64,000 nt of DNA from Bacteroidales bacterium UBA3709. Its GTDB lineage: Bacteria; Bacteroidota; Bacteroidia; Bacteroidales; UBA932. Shown piece after piece: positions 38,802-47,929 of the stretch. The position numbers and the translations under genes are program-made. How positions within the stretch are numbered: the stretch's first letter is position 1; each line of letters starts with the position of its first letter. The stretch is taken from the NCBI GenBank assembly GCA_002372015.1, contig DFIA01000033.1:1-64000 (forward strand). Reading direction: 5' to 3'. The notes beneath the pieces are model-generated. The model was not told where the DNA came from. It saw nothing but the letters and a program-made list of their open reading frames with translations, and made no database searches.

Positions 38802-40151
38802 ATGAGTTTTTATCGGAACAAATGGTTTAAGTTTACCCTGTGGGGAACTCTTTACATTTTGTGGGTTATATGGCTTGGGAATTACTGGTGGCTTTTGGGC
38901 TTGCCGGTAATTTTCGATTTATATATAACCAAAAAAGTAAAGTGGGCTTTCTGGCGGCGGAATAAAAAACGCGGTAATTTTACAGATACATTGCTCGATT
39001 GGCTGGACGCTTTTATTTTTGCTGTTGCGGCGGCCATGATAATCAAGATATTCTGGTTTGAAGCCTTTACTATTCCTTCTCCGTCTATGGAGAGCACGCT
39101 TTATACAGGAGATTATCTGTTTGTATCTAAGGTGGCTTACGGTCCGCAGGTTCCGCAGACTCCCGTGTCTGTGCCTCTTGTACACAATACTATTTATAAT
39201 CGGGAATCTTATTCCACTGTAATTCAGAATAAATATCGCAGACTGAAAGGTTTTGGAAAGGTTAAGAGAAACGATATTGTTGTTTTTTCTTTCCCGCACG
39301 GCGATACAGTGTTGAAGGGGATGCCGCAGGCTGATTATTATCAGTTGGTGCGTTTGGCTGGGAATGACAGAGCTACGGTTATACAGAATTTTGGGCCAGT
39401 TATAGTGCGTCCTAAGGATAAGAAAGACAACTATGTCAAAAGGTGCGTGGCTGTTCCGGGAGACACTTTGCAGATAATAAATGGGGATGTTTTTGTAAAC
39501 AGAAATAAGGAGCCGGAGAGAAAAACTCTGCAAAAATCTTATTCTGTGATAACTAAGGGCGATCCTATTAATCATGTGGTTTTGGAAGATTTACAGATTA
39601 ATCCTAATGAAGTTTCTTTTGATCCTTCATTGCCCGGTTATCCTGATATTAACCTTAATGCTACTCAGTTTGAAGGGATTGCACGCCTGCCTATAGTGCT
39701 CAAAACAGAGGCGAACATAGATATATATCCTCCAGATTATCCAGATTCTCCTTTAATGCTGTTCCCTTTTGATACGCTCAGACATTGGACAAGAGATAAT
39801 TTTGGGCCGATATGGATTCCTGCAAAGGGGGCTACCGTTCAGTTAGATGCAACTTCGTTGCCATTATATCGCAGAATAATTACTTCTTATGAAGATAATG
39901 TTTTGGAAGAGAAGGAGGGTAAGATTTATATCAATGGAACGGAAGCAACAACTTATACCTTTAAGCAAGATTACTACTGGATGATGGGAGATAACAGACA
40001 TAATTCTTTGGATTCCAGATACTGGGGTTTTGTTCCGGAGAATCACATAGTAGGAACTCCTTTCTTAGTGTGGTTTTCTAAAGACAACTACCGTGGTTTT
40101 CCTTCGGGTATAAGGTGGAACAGAATATTTAAGTTTGTGAGAAACATTTAA
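38802..40151 (+). CDS. lepB: signal peptidase I
   Basis: Inner-membrane serine protease that cuts signal peptides from exported proteins. The 449-residue protein has two or three membrane segments (about 10-40 and 68-88). The catalytic serine is Ser95 in PSPSMESTL, and the general-base lysine is Lys213 in [11 protein letters not shown]. Box E is the late [16 protein letters not shown]. Large insertions between the boxes make it much longer than the E. coli enzyme, as in other Bacteroidota. It sits between rplT and rpmB, joining secretion with translation genes. Confidence 0.95.
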   Translation: MSFYRNKWFKFTLWGTLYILWVIWLGNYWWLLGLPVIFDLYITKKVKWAFWRRNKKRGNFTDTLLDWLDAFIFAVAAAMIIKIFWFEAFTIPSPSMESTLYTGDYLFVSKVAYGPQVPQTPVSVPLVHNTIYNRESYSTVIQNKYRRLKGFGKVKRNDIVVFSFPHGDTVLKGMPQADYYQLVRLAGNDRATVIQNFGPVIVRPKDKKDNYVKRCVAVPGDTLQIINGDVFVNRNKEPERKTLQKSYSVITKGDPINHVVLEDLQINPNEVSFDPSLPGYPDINLNATQFEGIARLPIVLKTEANIDIYPPDYPDSPLMLFPFDTLRHWTRDNFGPIWIPAKGATVQLDATSLPLYRRIITSYEDNVLEEKEGKIYINGTEATTYTFKQDYYWMMGDNRHNSLDSRYWGFVPENHIVGTPFLVWFSKDNYRGFPSGIRWNRIFKFVRNI

Positions 40152-40183
40152 TTTGGGATTTAGAAAATTATTTCTCATATTTG
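40152..40183 (+). promoter_or_regulatory. predicted rpmB promoter
   Basis: TTTG (40152-40155), a 20-base spacer and CATATTTG (40176-40183), one mismatch from TAnnTTTG. It lies directly after the lepB stop and about 63 bases before rpmB, so the ribosomal genes here have their own start. Confidence 0.55.
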
Positions 40184-40246
40184 CAGCCCGAATTCGACAA
40201 TTCGAGTGAGGTTAAAATAGAAATTAAAATAATAAAAGATACAGTT

Positions 40247-40489
40247 ATGGCAAGGGTTTGTCAAGTTACAGGTAAAAAGAGAATGATTGGTAACAACGTT
40301 TCTCACTCAAAGAGGCGCACAAAGCGTGAGTTTGCCGTGAACCTGAGAATGAAGAAATTCTGGCTTGAAAGCGAGAAGAGGTTTGTTACACTCAAAGTGA
40401 GCGCAGCAGGTATGCGCAATATCAATAAGAATGGCCTAGAGGCTGAACTCAAGAAGGCCGTAAATAATGGTTACATAGACATCGTATAA
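40247..40489 (+). CDS. rpmB: 50S ribosomal protein L28
   Basis: An 80-residue large-subunit protein. ATG 40247 opens [33 protein letters not shown] in part and is the normal L28 start; the frame is open further upstream but without similarity. The C-terminal part [21 protein letters not shown] is also typical. First of the trio rpmB-rpmG-DUF4295, with 11 bases to rpmG. Confidence 0.96.
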   Translation: MARVCQVTGKKRMIGNNVSHSKRRTKREFAVNLRMKKFWLESEKRFVTLKVSAAGMRNINKNGLEAELKKAVNNGYIDIV

Positions 40490-40500
40490 GGAGTTAGATT

Positions 40501-40683
40501 ATGGCTAAGAAAGAAAACAGAGTTCAGGTAATACTTGAGTGTACCGAGCAGAGAGAAAGTGGTGTTCCTGGCATGAGCCGTTACATTACTACAAAAAACA
40601 AGAAGAATACTACACAGCGTTTGGAGCGTAAAAAATACAATCCATATTTGAAAAAAGTAACGCTGCATAGGGAGGTTAAATAA
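40501..40683 (+). CDS. rpmG: 50S ribosomal protein L33
   Basis: A 60-residue basic protein of the 50S subunit. It begins [20 protein letters not shown] and continues with [24 protein letters not shown], the L33 pattern. It lacks the paired CxxC zinc knuckles of the zinc-binding form, leaving one cysteine, so this is the zinc-independent type. 17 bases separate it from the next small gene. Confidence 0.95.
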   Translation: MAKKENRVQVILECTEQRESGVPGMSRYITTKNKKNTTQRLERKKYNPYLKKVTLHREVK

Positions 40684-40700
40684 TTTTAAAAGATTAGATT

Positions 40701-40868
40701 ATGGCAAAGAAAGCGGTTGCAACATTTGCTGGCGACAAGTCTCAGAATAAGAATGTTGTTAAATGTGTCCGTATGGTTAGAAGCAAGAAGACCGGTTCTT
40801 ACTATTTTGAAGAGGCCGTAGTTCCTATCGGGCAGGAGAAAGAGTTCCTTGCTGGTAAGAAGAATTAA
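40701..40868 (+). CDS. DUF4295 small ribosome-associated protein
   Basis: A 55-residue basic protein: MAKKAVATFAGDKSQNKNVV, then KCVRMVRSKKTGSYYFEEAVV and a C-terminal KEFLAGKKN. It belongs to the DUF4295 family, found after rpmB-rpmG across Bacteroidota. Size, charge and position suggest a ribosomal protein special to this phylum. I recall that Flavobacterium ribosome structures contained an extra large-subunit protein, but I cannot confirm here that it is this family. A strong terminator follows. Confidence 0.88.
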   Translation: MAKKAVATFAGDKSQNKNVVKCVRMVRSKKTGSYYFEEAVVPIGQEKEFLAGKKN

Positions 40869-40890
40869 CTTTACAGACCACAAAAGACAA

Positions 40891-40923
40891 AGGCTTTCGG
40901 ATTGTTTCGAAAGCCTTTTTTTG
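40891..40923 (+). terminator. intrinsic terminator of the rpmB-rpmG-DUF4295 operon
   Basis: AGGCTTTCG (40891-40899) pairs perfectly with CGAAAGCCT (40908-40916), followed by a run of seven T. It lies 22 bases after the DUF4295 stop and overlaps the likely upstream part of the ftsY promoter. Confidence 0.92.
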
Positions 40924-40925
40924 TT

Positions 40926-40933
40926 TATATTTG
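40926..40933 (+). promoter_or_regulatory. candidate -7 element for ftsY
   Basis: TATATTTG, 45 bases before the ftsY ATG. ATTG at 40901-40904, inside the terminator loop, lies at a 21-base spacing and could be the -33 element. Confidence 0.5.
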
Positions 40934-40978
40934 TAGTTTAGTTAGCAGTAGTATATTAAACAGATTCTTAGGAGATAT

Positions 40979-41986
40979 ATGGGACTTTTCTCAAGAAAGA
41001 AAAAAACGGATACTTCTTTAGACCTCGGTCTTCATAAAACAAGACGTGGGCTTTTTGCGAGAATTGCCGATGCCATTATGGGTAAGACTACTATCGACGA
41101 CTATGTTCTGGAGAGTATAGAGGAGGCTTTGATTAGTGCCGATGTTGGCTTAGATACTACGGCCGAGATTATGGAAAGGTTGCAGGCGAGGGTGAAAAAA
41201 GAAAAAGATGTATCTACAGACAAAGTAATGGATATCTTAAAAGAAGAAATTGCAGATATGCTTACTTGTTCATCTTCTACAGGAGTTTCAGACGAAGTTT
41301 ATGTAGATACTGCATTCAAGGCAGACAGTAAAGTGTTCGACTTTTCCAAGAAGCCCTATATTATTATGGTTGTGGGGGTAAATGGTGTGGGTAAAACAAC
41401 TACCATAGGAAAGATAGCTTCGCAGTTGCGAAGTGCCGGAAAGAAGGTTATGATTGGGGCGGCAGATACTTTCAGGGCAGCAGCTGTAGAACAATTGGAT
41501 ATATGGGCGCAACGTGCCGGAGTAGAGATAGTAAAGCAGAAAATGGGAGCCGATCCGGCCGCAGTTGCTTTTGATACAGTTAATTCTGCTGTAGCCAAAG
41601 GGATGGATGTGGTAATAATAGATACAGCCGGCAGGCTTCATAACAAGGTAGGTTTGATGAATGAACTTACCAAAATCAAGAATGTTATGAAGAAAGTTGT
41701 AGAAGATGCTCCGCACGATGTAATGCTTGTATTAGATGGTTCTACAGGCCAGAATGCAATGATGCAGGCAAAGGAGTTTTCTAAGGCTACACAGATATCG
41801 TCTTTGGCAATAACCAAATTAGATGGTAGTGCTAAGGGTGGTGTTGTTATAGGTATAGCAGAGCAGTTTAGAGTGCCGGTAAAGTTTATAGGGGTTGGCG
41901 AGCAAGTTGGAGATCTCAAGGTATTTAGCAGAGAAGAGTTTGTAGAGTCTTTATTCAGCAAGACATCAGGCAAAGAAGTACAGTAG
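40979..41986 (+). CDS. ftsY: signal recognition particle receptor FtsY
   Basis: GTPase that docks SRP-bound ribosomes at the membrane. The 335-residue protein has only a short basic N-terminal piece in place of the long acidic A domain of E. coli. The N domain follows (TTIDDYVLESIEEALISADVG). The G domain carries GVNGVGKTTTIGK near residue 135, DTFRAAAVEQL, DTAGRLHN and TKLDGSAKGG. Preceded by a short AGGAG at 40970-40974. Followed 24 bases later by pheT. Confidence 0.97.
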   Translation: MGLFSRKKKTDTSLDLGLHKTRRGLFARIADAIMGKTTIDDYVLESIEEALISADVGLDTTAEIMERLQARVKKEKDVSTDKVMDILKEEIADMLTCSSSTGVSDEVYVDTAFKADSKVFDFSKKPYIIMVVGVNGVGKTTTIGKIASQLRSAGKKVMIGAADTFRAAAVEQLDIWAQRAGVEIVKQKMGADPAAVAFDTVNSAVAKGMDVVIIDTAGRLHNKVGLMNELTKIKNVMKKVVEDAPHDVMLVLDGSTGQNAMMQAKEFSKATQISSLAITKLDGSAKGGVVIGIAEQFRVPVKFIGVGEQVGDLKVFSREEFVESLFSKTSGKEVQ

Positions 41987-42010
41987 AAACAAGTAATTCA
42001 TAAATTAAAT

Positions 42011-44500
42011 ATGGAAATATCATATAATTGGTTGAAGGAATATGTAAAGTTCAATCTGAATGCAGACGAAGTAGCCGAGGCACTAACCAATATAGGGCTT
42101 GAGGTTGAACATCAAGATATTGTAGAAGAGATACCAGGGGGGCTGGAAGGTGTTGTGGTGGCGCATATAAGGGAATGTGTTCCTCATCCAGATTCAGATC
42201 ATCTTCATGTAACCAAGGTAGATTGTGGAAGTGGAGAGTTGTTACAGGTTGTATGTGGCGCACCCAATGTGGCTGCGGGGCAAAAGGTTTTGCTTGCTAC
42301 TATAAATACAAAATTGGTTTTCGGGGGTCAGGAGGTTAAGATAAAGAAATCTAAGATACGAGGAGTAGAGTCTTTTGGAATGTTGTGCGCAGAAGATGAG
42401 TTGGGCATAGGCTCAGATCATTCCGGCATAATGGTGCTTCCGGAAGAGGCTGTTGTTGGTACAAAAGCCAGAGATTATTTTGGCTTCAAGACAGATACCG
42501 TTTATACAATAGGTCTTACCCCTAATAGGATAGATGCAGCCTCGTTTATGGGAGTTGCCAGAGATTTGAGCGCTTGGCTTAGGCTTAATGGCTTAGGCGG
42601 GGAGCTTACTTTCCCTTCTGTTGATAATCTGCAGATTCCGGAAAAAGATAATGGGGCTGTGCAAGTTGTTGTAAAACAACCAGAAGCTGCACCTCGTTAT
42701 AGCGGTCTTACAATAAAAGGCATTTCGGTAAAGGAATCGCCGGAGTGGATGAAAAAGAAGCTACTGAGCGTGGGCTTTAGGCCAATAAACAATATTGTAG
42801 ATATTACGAACTATGTTCTGATAGAAACCGGCAATCCTATGCATGCCTTTGATGTAGAGTATATTAAAGGTAATAAGATAGTGGTGGATTTCTGTGCGGA
42901 GGGAACTTCTTTTACAACCTTGGATGGTGTGGAACGCAAACTTTCTTGCCAAGATTTAATGATATGCAATGAGGAAGAACCTATGTGTATGGCCGGAGTT
43001 TTTGGCGGGTTGGACAGTGGAGTAAAAATGTCGGATGGCAGTACGGTTGGTACCACATCGGTGTTTTTAGAAAGCGCTTATTTCAATCCTGTGTTCATAC
43101 GCAAAACATCAAAGCGGCATGGCCTTAAAACAGAGGCAAGCTTCAGATATGAAAGAGGTTGTGATGTAGAAATGGTACCTTATGCGTTAAAAAGAGCAGC
43201 AATGCTTGTATTGGAATTGGCAGGGGGAGAAATCGTAGGTCCTGTGCAGGATGTACAGTTCAAACCAGCTGAGAAGAAGGTTGTAGAATTGGATTATGCC
43301 CGCATGGAGGCTCTTATGGGCTTTAAGATGGGGGGGAGTAAAATTCGGGAGATTTTGGGTTATCTCGATATGGAATTTGTAAGTGAGTCGGAAACGGGAT
43401 GTATTGTTAAGGTTCCTACATATAGGGTGGATGTGTATAGAGAGTGCGATATAGTTGAGGATATACTGAGAATCTATGGATATAACAACGTTCCTTTGCC
43501 AGATAGTATAAAATGTTCGGTAAATGTATCTCCTCATCCAGATCCGGAAAAAATACGTAAGGTTGCTTGCGAAACATTGACAGCCAACGGTTTTATGGAG
43601 ATGATGAACAACTCCCTGTCTAAGAGTGCATACTATGAAGATTTGAAAACATTCCCGGCAGATAATCTTGTAATGATTTGCAACCCTCTGAGTTCCGATT
43701 TGAACTGTATGCGTCAGACTCTGCTTCTCAATGGTTTGGAAGTGGTTGCATATAATATAAATCGTCAGGAGAATATGCTCAAACTCTATGAGTTTGGTAA
43801 TGTGTATTCTTTTAATAAAGATTATGTTAAGCCGGAAGACGAGAAGAGTTCTCTAAAGGCTTATACCGAGCGGCCAAAGCTATCGCTGCTTGTAACAGGT
43901 GAGGGGTTAAGGAGTTGGAGAAGTAAAACAGTAAGTGGAGATTATTTTTCTCTGAAAGGGTATGTAGAATTGCTCTTGAAGAAATTTGGGATTGAAATTA
44001 AAGATTTGGACTATGAAGGAGCTCCTTCGGATATATTTTCGGAGGGCCTTACATATAAACTGAAGTCTAACGGTAAAGAGATTGTTGTTATAGGCGCTGT
44101 AAGAGAGCGGCTTGTAAAGAAATTCGGTATCAAACAGAAGGTTTATGCCGCAGAATTCAGCTGGGATGTGCTGCTGAATAAAGTAAAGAAGAATACAGTT
44201 AGATTTTCTGAACTTCCACGTTATCCCGAAGTTAGAAGGGATTTTGCGTTGCTGTTAGACTATCAGGTGTCTTTTGCAGCCCTCAGGGATGCAGCTTATC
44301 AGACAGAGAAAAAGTTACTGAAGAATATAGTTCTGTTTGATGTTTACACAGGCGACAAAATACCGCAGGGTAAAAAGCAGTATGCAATTAGCTTCTACCT
44401 GCAAGATATAGATAAGACCCTTACTGATAAGGCAGTAGATTCCATAATGGACAAACTTCTCAGAGTTTTTAAAGAAAAATTCGGGGCAGAATTACGATAA
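42011..44500 (+). CDS. pheT: phenylalanine--tRNA ligase beta subunit
   Basis: Beta subunit of the heterotetrameric PheRS; it holds the editing site and the tRNA-binding modules. In the 829 residues I see the N-terminal B1 and EMAP-like region (HIRECVPHPDSDHLHVTKVDCG), the B3/B4 editing domain (RPINNIVDITNYVLIETGNPMHAFD), B5, the catalytic-like core, and the C-terminal anticodon-binding fold (FSELPRYPEVRRDFALLLD). The alpha subunit gene pheS is not adjacent and not in the window, unlike the usual pheST pair. Confidence 0.96.
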   Translation: MEISYNWLKEYVKFNLNADEVAEALTNIGLEVEHQDIVEEIPGGLEGVVVAHIRECVPHPDSDHLHVTKVDCGSGELLQVVCGAPNVAAGQKVLLATINTKLVFGGQEVKIKKSKIRGVESFGMLCAEDELGIGSDHSGIMVLPEEAVVGTKARDYFGFKTDTVYTIGLTPNRIDAASFMGVARDLSAWLRLNGLGGELTFPSVDNLQIPEKDNGAVQVVVKQPEAAPRYSGLTIKGISVKESPEWMKKKLLSVGFRPINNIVDITNYVLIETGNPMHAFDVEYIKGNKIVVDFCAEGTSFTTLDGVERKLSCQDLMICNEEEPMCMAGVFGGLDSGVKMSDGSTVGTTSVFLESAYFNPVFIRKTSKRHGLKTEASFRYERGCDVEMVPYALKRAAMLVLELAGGEIVGPVQDVQFKPAEKKVVELDYARMEALMGFKMGGSKIREILGYLDMEFVSESETGCIVKVPTYRVDVYRECDIVEDILRIYGYNNVPLPDSIKCSVNVSPHPDPEKIRKVACETLTANGFMEMMNNSLSKSAYYEDLKTFPADNLVMICNPLSSDLNCMRQTLLLNGLEVVAYNINRQENMLKLYEFGNVYSFNKDYVKPEDEKSSLKAYTERPKLSLLVTGEGLRSWRSKTVSGDYFSLKGYVELLLKKFGIEIKDLDYEGAPSDIFSEGLTYKLKSNGKEIVVIGAVRERLVKKFGIKQKVYAAEFSWDVLLNKVKKNTVRFSELPRYPEVRRDFALLLDYQVSFAALRDAAYQTEKKLLKNIVLFDVYTGDKIPQGKKQYAISFYLQDIDKTLTDKAVDSIMDKLLRVFKEKFGAELR

Positions 44501-44510
44501 ATATACACGT

Positions 44511-45176
44511 ATGAAAAAGAGTTTATTTGCTATAGCCTGCATATTGGCTGTAGTTGCTTGTAAGCAAAGCAGCACTAAAGAGCCGGTTGAAGATTCTACT
44601 ATCGCCTCAGAAGTTCAAAAAATGGCTTTGGAAGAACCGGTATCGGCAGAAGAGGTTAGGCATGAGTACTTATCTCAGGATTTAGCTACATTCGAACTTT
44701 ATGGGCGGGTTCAATCCGTTACATACACTCAGGAACATAGCTTTCCGATTACCGTACAGTTCAACGATACGGGGAATGTTACTGCAATAGTCAGGGTAGT
44801 TAGTGAGGAAGAAAAAGAAAATGCTGAAGTCCAGTACAATGATGCCAACCGAATTGAGTATATACGCTTTGAATCTGATTCTCCTTGGGTAACTATTCTC
44901 GGTTATGAAGAAGGCGATGGGTTCAGGGCTCCGCGTACTTATACTTCATCCAATCAGGTAGGAAATTACATAGAAGAAACCTATCATCGCGATTCTAAGG
45001 GGCTTGTTACTAATGTAGAAGTACAGGAGGTTGTACATTTTGGTACAGTAGAAAACGACGAGGCTGTTAGCATAGAATTTTCTGATTTTGACAAGAAGGG
45101 CAACTGGCTGAAATGCACTATAAAACATGGCGATACGGCTTTTGTTAAAGTGCGTGCTATTACGTATTTTCCTTAG
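44511..45176 (+). CDS. hypothetical lipoprotein
   Basis: I do not recognise this 221-residue protein. It has a lipoprotein signal (MKKSLFAIACILAVVACKQS, cysteine 17 as lipid site) and an acidic, soluble remainder. The mature part looks all-beta, with short repeats of the kind FELYGRVQSVTYTQEH, IEYIRFESDSPW and EFSDFDKKGNWLKCTIK. These recall the YD-like or DUF4595-type strands seen in surface proteins, but the match is weak. It follows pheT by 10 bases and precedes a GH18 lipoprotein by 10 bases, so the two lipoproteins may act together. Confidence 0.75.
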   Translation: MKKSLFAIACILAVVACKQSSTKEPVEDSTIASEVQKMALEEPVSAEEVRHEYLSQDLATFELYGRVQSVTYTQEHSFPITVQFNDTGNVTAIVRVVSEEEKENAEVQYNDANRIEYIRFESDSPWVTILGYEEGDGFRAPRTYTSSNQVGNYIEETYHRDSKGLVTNVEVQEVVHFGTVENDEAVSIEFSDFDKKGNWLKCTIKHGDTAFVKVRAITYFP

Positions 45177-45186
45177 AAACAGAGAT

Positions 45187-46470
45187 ATGTATAAGTTTTT
45201 GTTAGCTGTAGCGCTTCCACTTGCTTTATTAAGTTGTGGAAGCAATGCTTCTATTGATATTCAAGACAATAGCAATACGGTTTCTGTTGTGGTGGCATAC
45301 GTTAGTGGGGGGCAAAAGAAACCATTGCCTGATTTTGACAAGGTTACTCATATAAATTATGCTTTTGGAAGTATAGACTCAACTTTCGCTAAAGTGGCGA
45401 TAGAGAACTTAGAGCGTTTTGAGCATATCGCCGAACTTAAAAATGAGTATAACAGAGTGTCTGACAGAAAGGTATTTATGCAGCTTTCTATAGGAGGTTG
45501 GGGAAGTGGCAGATTCAGCGAAATGGCTGCCGATAGTATTCTTAGGCATTCTTTTGTGTCTTCTTGCAAGGCTATTGTGGAGGAATATAGCATAGATGGG
45601 ATAGACTTAGACTGGGAATATCCTTCAAGCGGTGTGGCAGGTATATCATCAGCACCTGAGGATGTTGCTAATTTTACTCTGTTGGTAAGAGAGCTAAGAG
45701 AGGCATTAGGAAAAGAGAAGCTACTCACAATTGCAACTATTTCTACAGCACGGTTTATAGATTTTAAGGCCGTAGATCCATATATAGATTTTTATAATAT
45801 AATGAGTTACGATATGGCAGTAGCTCCTTTTCATCATTCGCCTCTAAAACGCTTTGAAGCAACCTTGCTGCGAAATACATTTATAGAGAATCTGAAAAAT
45901 GGGAATGGTCTTATGGATTATCCATCCGATACTGCCGTAGCTCAGCAGTATGGGCAGATGTACAAGACCCCCGTTGTTCTGAGCAGAGAATATTTCAGGC
46001 AGTACATTGTGAATCAATCTGGAGGGCAGGGGGCGGCGGCCGAGAGCGTTATTGCAGGTCAGTGTACAGCAGAAGAGGCTGTTATAATGCATATTATAGC
46101 CGGATTAGATATATCTAAATTAGTTTTAGGTATGCCATTTTACGGCAAATCAGGGGGCGGGGTGCAGTATCCATTCCAGCAGCAGTTTGAGCAAAGCGGC
46201 GAGACCGGGGAGGGGTATTCTCTTGTATGGGATGAGATTGCACAGGTTCCCTATATTGCCGATGCTTCTGGAAATTTGGTCTTTGGTTTTGAAAATCAGC
46301 AATCCATACGGGCAAAATGCCGGTTTGCCAAAGAGCATAGACTATTGGGAGTTATGTATTGGGAGTATTGTATAGATGCCGGCAGACCAGAAGCAGACAC
46401 TCTAAAACCAAATATGCTATCAAGAAACGGTCTTATAGATGCAGTGGCTGAAGAAATGCTGAATCGGTAA
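45187..46470 (+). CDS. GH18 family glycosidase lipoprotein (chitinase-like)
   Basis: Glycoside hydrolase family 18 enzyme, cutting beta-1,4 linkages next to N-acetylglucosamine in chitin or glycans. I chose ATG 45187, which gives the lipoprotein signal MYKFLLAVALPLALLSCGS with cysteine 17; the upstream in-frame ATG overlaps the previous gene and hides it. The catalytic motif DGIDLDWE ends at Glu144, and SIGGW at about 101-105 is the second GH18 hallmark. The barrel closes with GVMYWEYCIDAG. The 427-residue length fits a catalytic domain alone, without binding modules. The substrate could be host glycans, chitin or peptidoglycan-derived sugars. Confidence 0.9.
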   Translation: MYKFLLAVALPLALLSCGSNASIDIQDNSNTVSVVVAYVSGGQKKPLPDFDKVTHINYAFGSIDSTFAKVAIENLERFEHIAELKNEYNRVSDRKVFMQLSIGGWGSGRFSEMAADSILRHSFVSSCKAIVEEYSIDGIDLDWEYPSSGVAGISSAPEDVANFTLLVRELREALGKEKLLTIATISTARFIDFKAVDPYIDFYNIMSYDMAVAPFHHSPLKRFEATLLRNTFIENLKNGNGLMDYPSDTAVAQQYGQMYKTPVVLSREYFRQYIVNQSGGQGAAAESVIAGQCTAEEAVIMHIIAGLDISKLVLGMPFYGKSGGGVQYPFQQQFEQSGETGEGYSLVWDEIAQVPYIADASGNLVFGFENQQSIRAKCRFAKEHRLLGVMYWEYCIDAGRPEADTLKPNMLSRNGLIDAVAEEMLNR

Positions 46471-46526
46471 ATTTCTGCAAAGTTTCCGGTTCAGCATCAG
46501 ATGGTGTTGTATAAGGTTTACTGTTA

Positions 46527-47420
46527 TCAATAAAATTTGACAGTAGTGCCTTCGAGCGATGTAAGAATCTTGTTGGCAAGGCTACTTGCTCCTATTCTGA
46601 AATATTTTGGCAAAAGCTGTTCTCTACCAAGAATCTTCTCTACTATAGTGAGATACAATATTGCATCTTCTGAGGTGGAAACTCCGCCGGCTGGCTTAAA
46701 GCCTTTTCTTGCACCGGTTTTTTCCATAAACGCTTTAAGACATTTGCACATGGTTAAAGCTGCTATTGGAGTGGCACTCGGTTCTTGTTTGCCAGTGGAG
46801 GTTTTTATGAAGTCTGCCCCACATTCGAGGGCAAGAAAAGAGGCTGCTGCAATTGCCTCTATGCCTTCTTGGAGGGTAGGAAAGTGGGTTTGCAGGGCAC
46901 CGCTTTCGAGGATTACTTTAAGTGTTTTGCCTTCTGTAACTTTTCGGAGCAGTTTTAGCTCTTTTGCACAAGCTTCTAAATTGCCGTTAATAAAGGAGTT
47001 GTGAGGCAGCACTATGTCTATTTCGGTAGCTCCTTCTTCTATGGCATGCTTTGTTTCCAGTTCTTTTACATCCAACCAGCTCTGCGATGAGGGGAAGCAG
47101 GCAGAAACTGTGGTAATACCAACTTCTTTTTCTTTTAGAGTAGCTTTGACAATCTTTGCAAAGTTAGGGTAAACACAGATAGATGCCGGCAGTGGATATT
47201 GTGGATAGGTGGCTTTGAAGTGGTTTACTTTATTTGTGAAGGATTCTATGAACTCTGGGGTATCCGAAGTATGAAGACTTGTTAAGTCTATAGCCCCCAA
47301 TGCTACTTTCAAGTTATCTATGCTACAGTTTGATTTTGCCTCTTCTTTAATTAAAAGAATCTCTTTTTCAAGTTCTTCTGCATTAAGAGTGAGGTTGTAT
47401 TTAACTAAAAACTCTTTCAT
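46527..47420 (-). CDS. deoC: deoxyribose-phosphate aldolase
   Basis: Class I aldolase splitting 2-deoxyribose 5-phosphate to glyceraldehyde 3-phosphate and acetaldehyde in deoxynucleoside breakdown. The Schiff-base lysine lies in GADFIKTSTGK, and FKPAGGVST and EIDIVLPHNSFINGN are other family segments. At 297 residues it is of the longer type. Last gene of the minus-strand cluster, 21 bases behind dtd. Confidence 0.94.
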   Translation of the reverse strand: MKEFLVKYNLTLNAEELEKEILLIKEEAKSNCSIDNLKVALGAIDLTSLHTSDTPEFIESFTNKVNHFKATYPQYPLPASICVYPNFAKIVKATLKEKEVGITTVSACFPSSQSWLDVKELETKHAIEEGATEIDIVLPHNSFINGNLEACAKELKLLRKVTEGKTLKVILESGALQTHFPTLQEGIEAIAAASFLALECGADFIKTSTGKQEPSATPIAALTMCKCLKAFMEKTGARKGFKPAGGVSTSEDAILYLTIVEKILGREQLLPKYFRIGASSLANKILTSLEGTTVKFY

Positions 47421-47441
47421 AAATCAGGCGTTGTAATATCT

Positions 47442-47918
47442 TTATAATTCTCTGTTTTTGCTGTCTAATATGATGGTAACCGGCCCGTCGTTAAGCAGTT
47501 CTACTTTCATATCGGCTCCAAATACTCCGGTGGCTACTTTTCTGGGAGGTGTTGATGGCTCTGAATTTAGGGCACATTCCATTCTTCTTACAAATTCTTC
47601 ATACAGGGGGATGGAAATTTCAGCCTTAGCTGCTTTTATATATGAAGGCCGATTGCCCTTAGCTGTTTGAGCCATTAGGGTAAACTGGCTAACCACCATT
47701 ATTTCACCTCCATTACTCAAGACAGATATATTCATTACTCCGTTGGCATCGTCAAAAATTCTGAGATTCACGATTTTCTTTACGAGATAGTCTATGTCTT
47801 CCGTAGAATCGTCTTCTGCTATTCCAAGCAACACCAGCATACCTGCATCAATCTTAGATTTGACTGTGCCGTTTATGGTTACGCTGCAATATTTAGTTCT
47901 CTGTACAACGGCTCTCAT
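47442..47918 (-). CDS. dtd: D-aminoacyl-tRNA deacylase
   Basis: Removes D-amino acids (and glycine from tRNA-Ala) mischarged on tRNAs. The 158-residue protein starts MRAVVQRTKYCSVTINGTV, and has the two active-site motifs SQFTLMA near residue 79 and NDGPVTI near the C terminus. Full length. Read from the same strand as deoC and the radical SAM gene, with only 11 bases to the latter. Confidence 0.95.
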   Translation of the reverse strand: MRAVVQRTKYCSVTINGTVKSKIDAGMLVLLGIAEDDSTEDIDYLVKKIVNLRIFDDANGVMNISVLSNGGEIMVVSQFTLMAQTAKGNRPSYIKAAKAEISIPLYEEFVRRMECALNSEPSTPPRKVATGVFGADMKVELLNDGPVTIILDSKNREL

Positions 47919-47929
47919 ATTTTATCCAT

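Noticed and set aside
38919..39575. 218-codon open frame on the minus strand
   Set aside because: Antisense to lepB, with odd composition and no start signal; a shadow frame.
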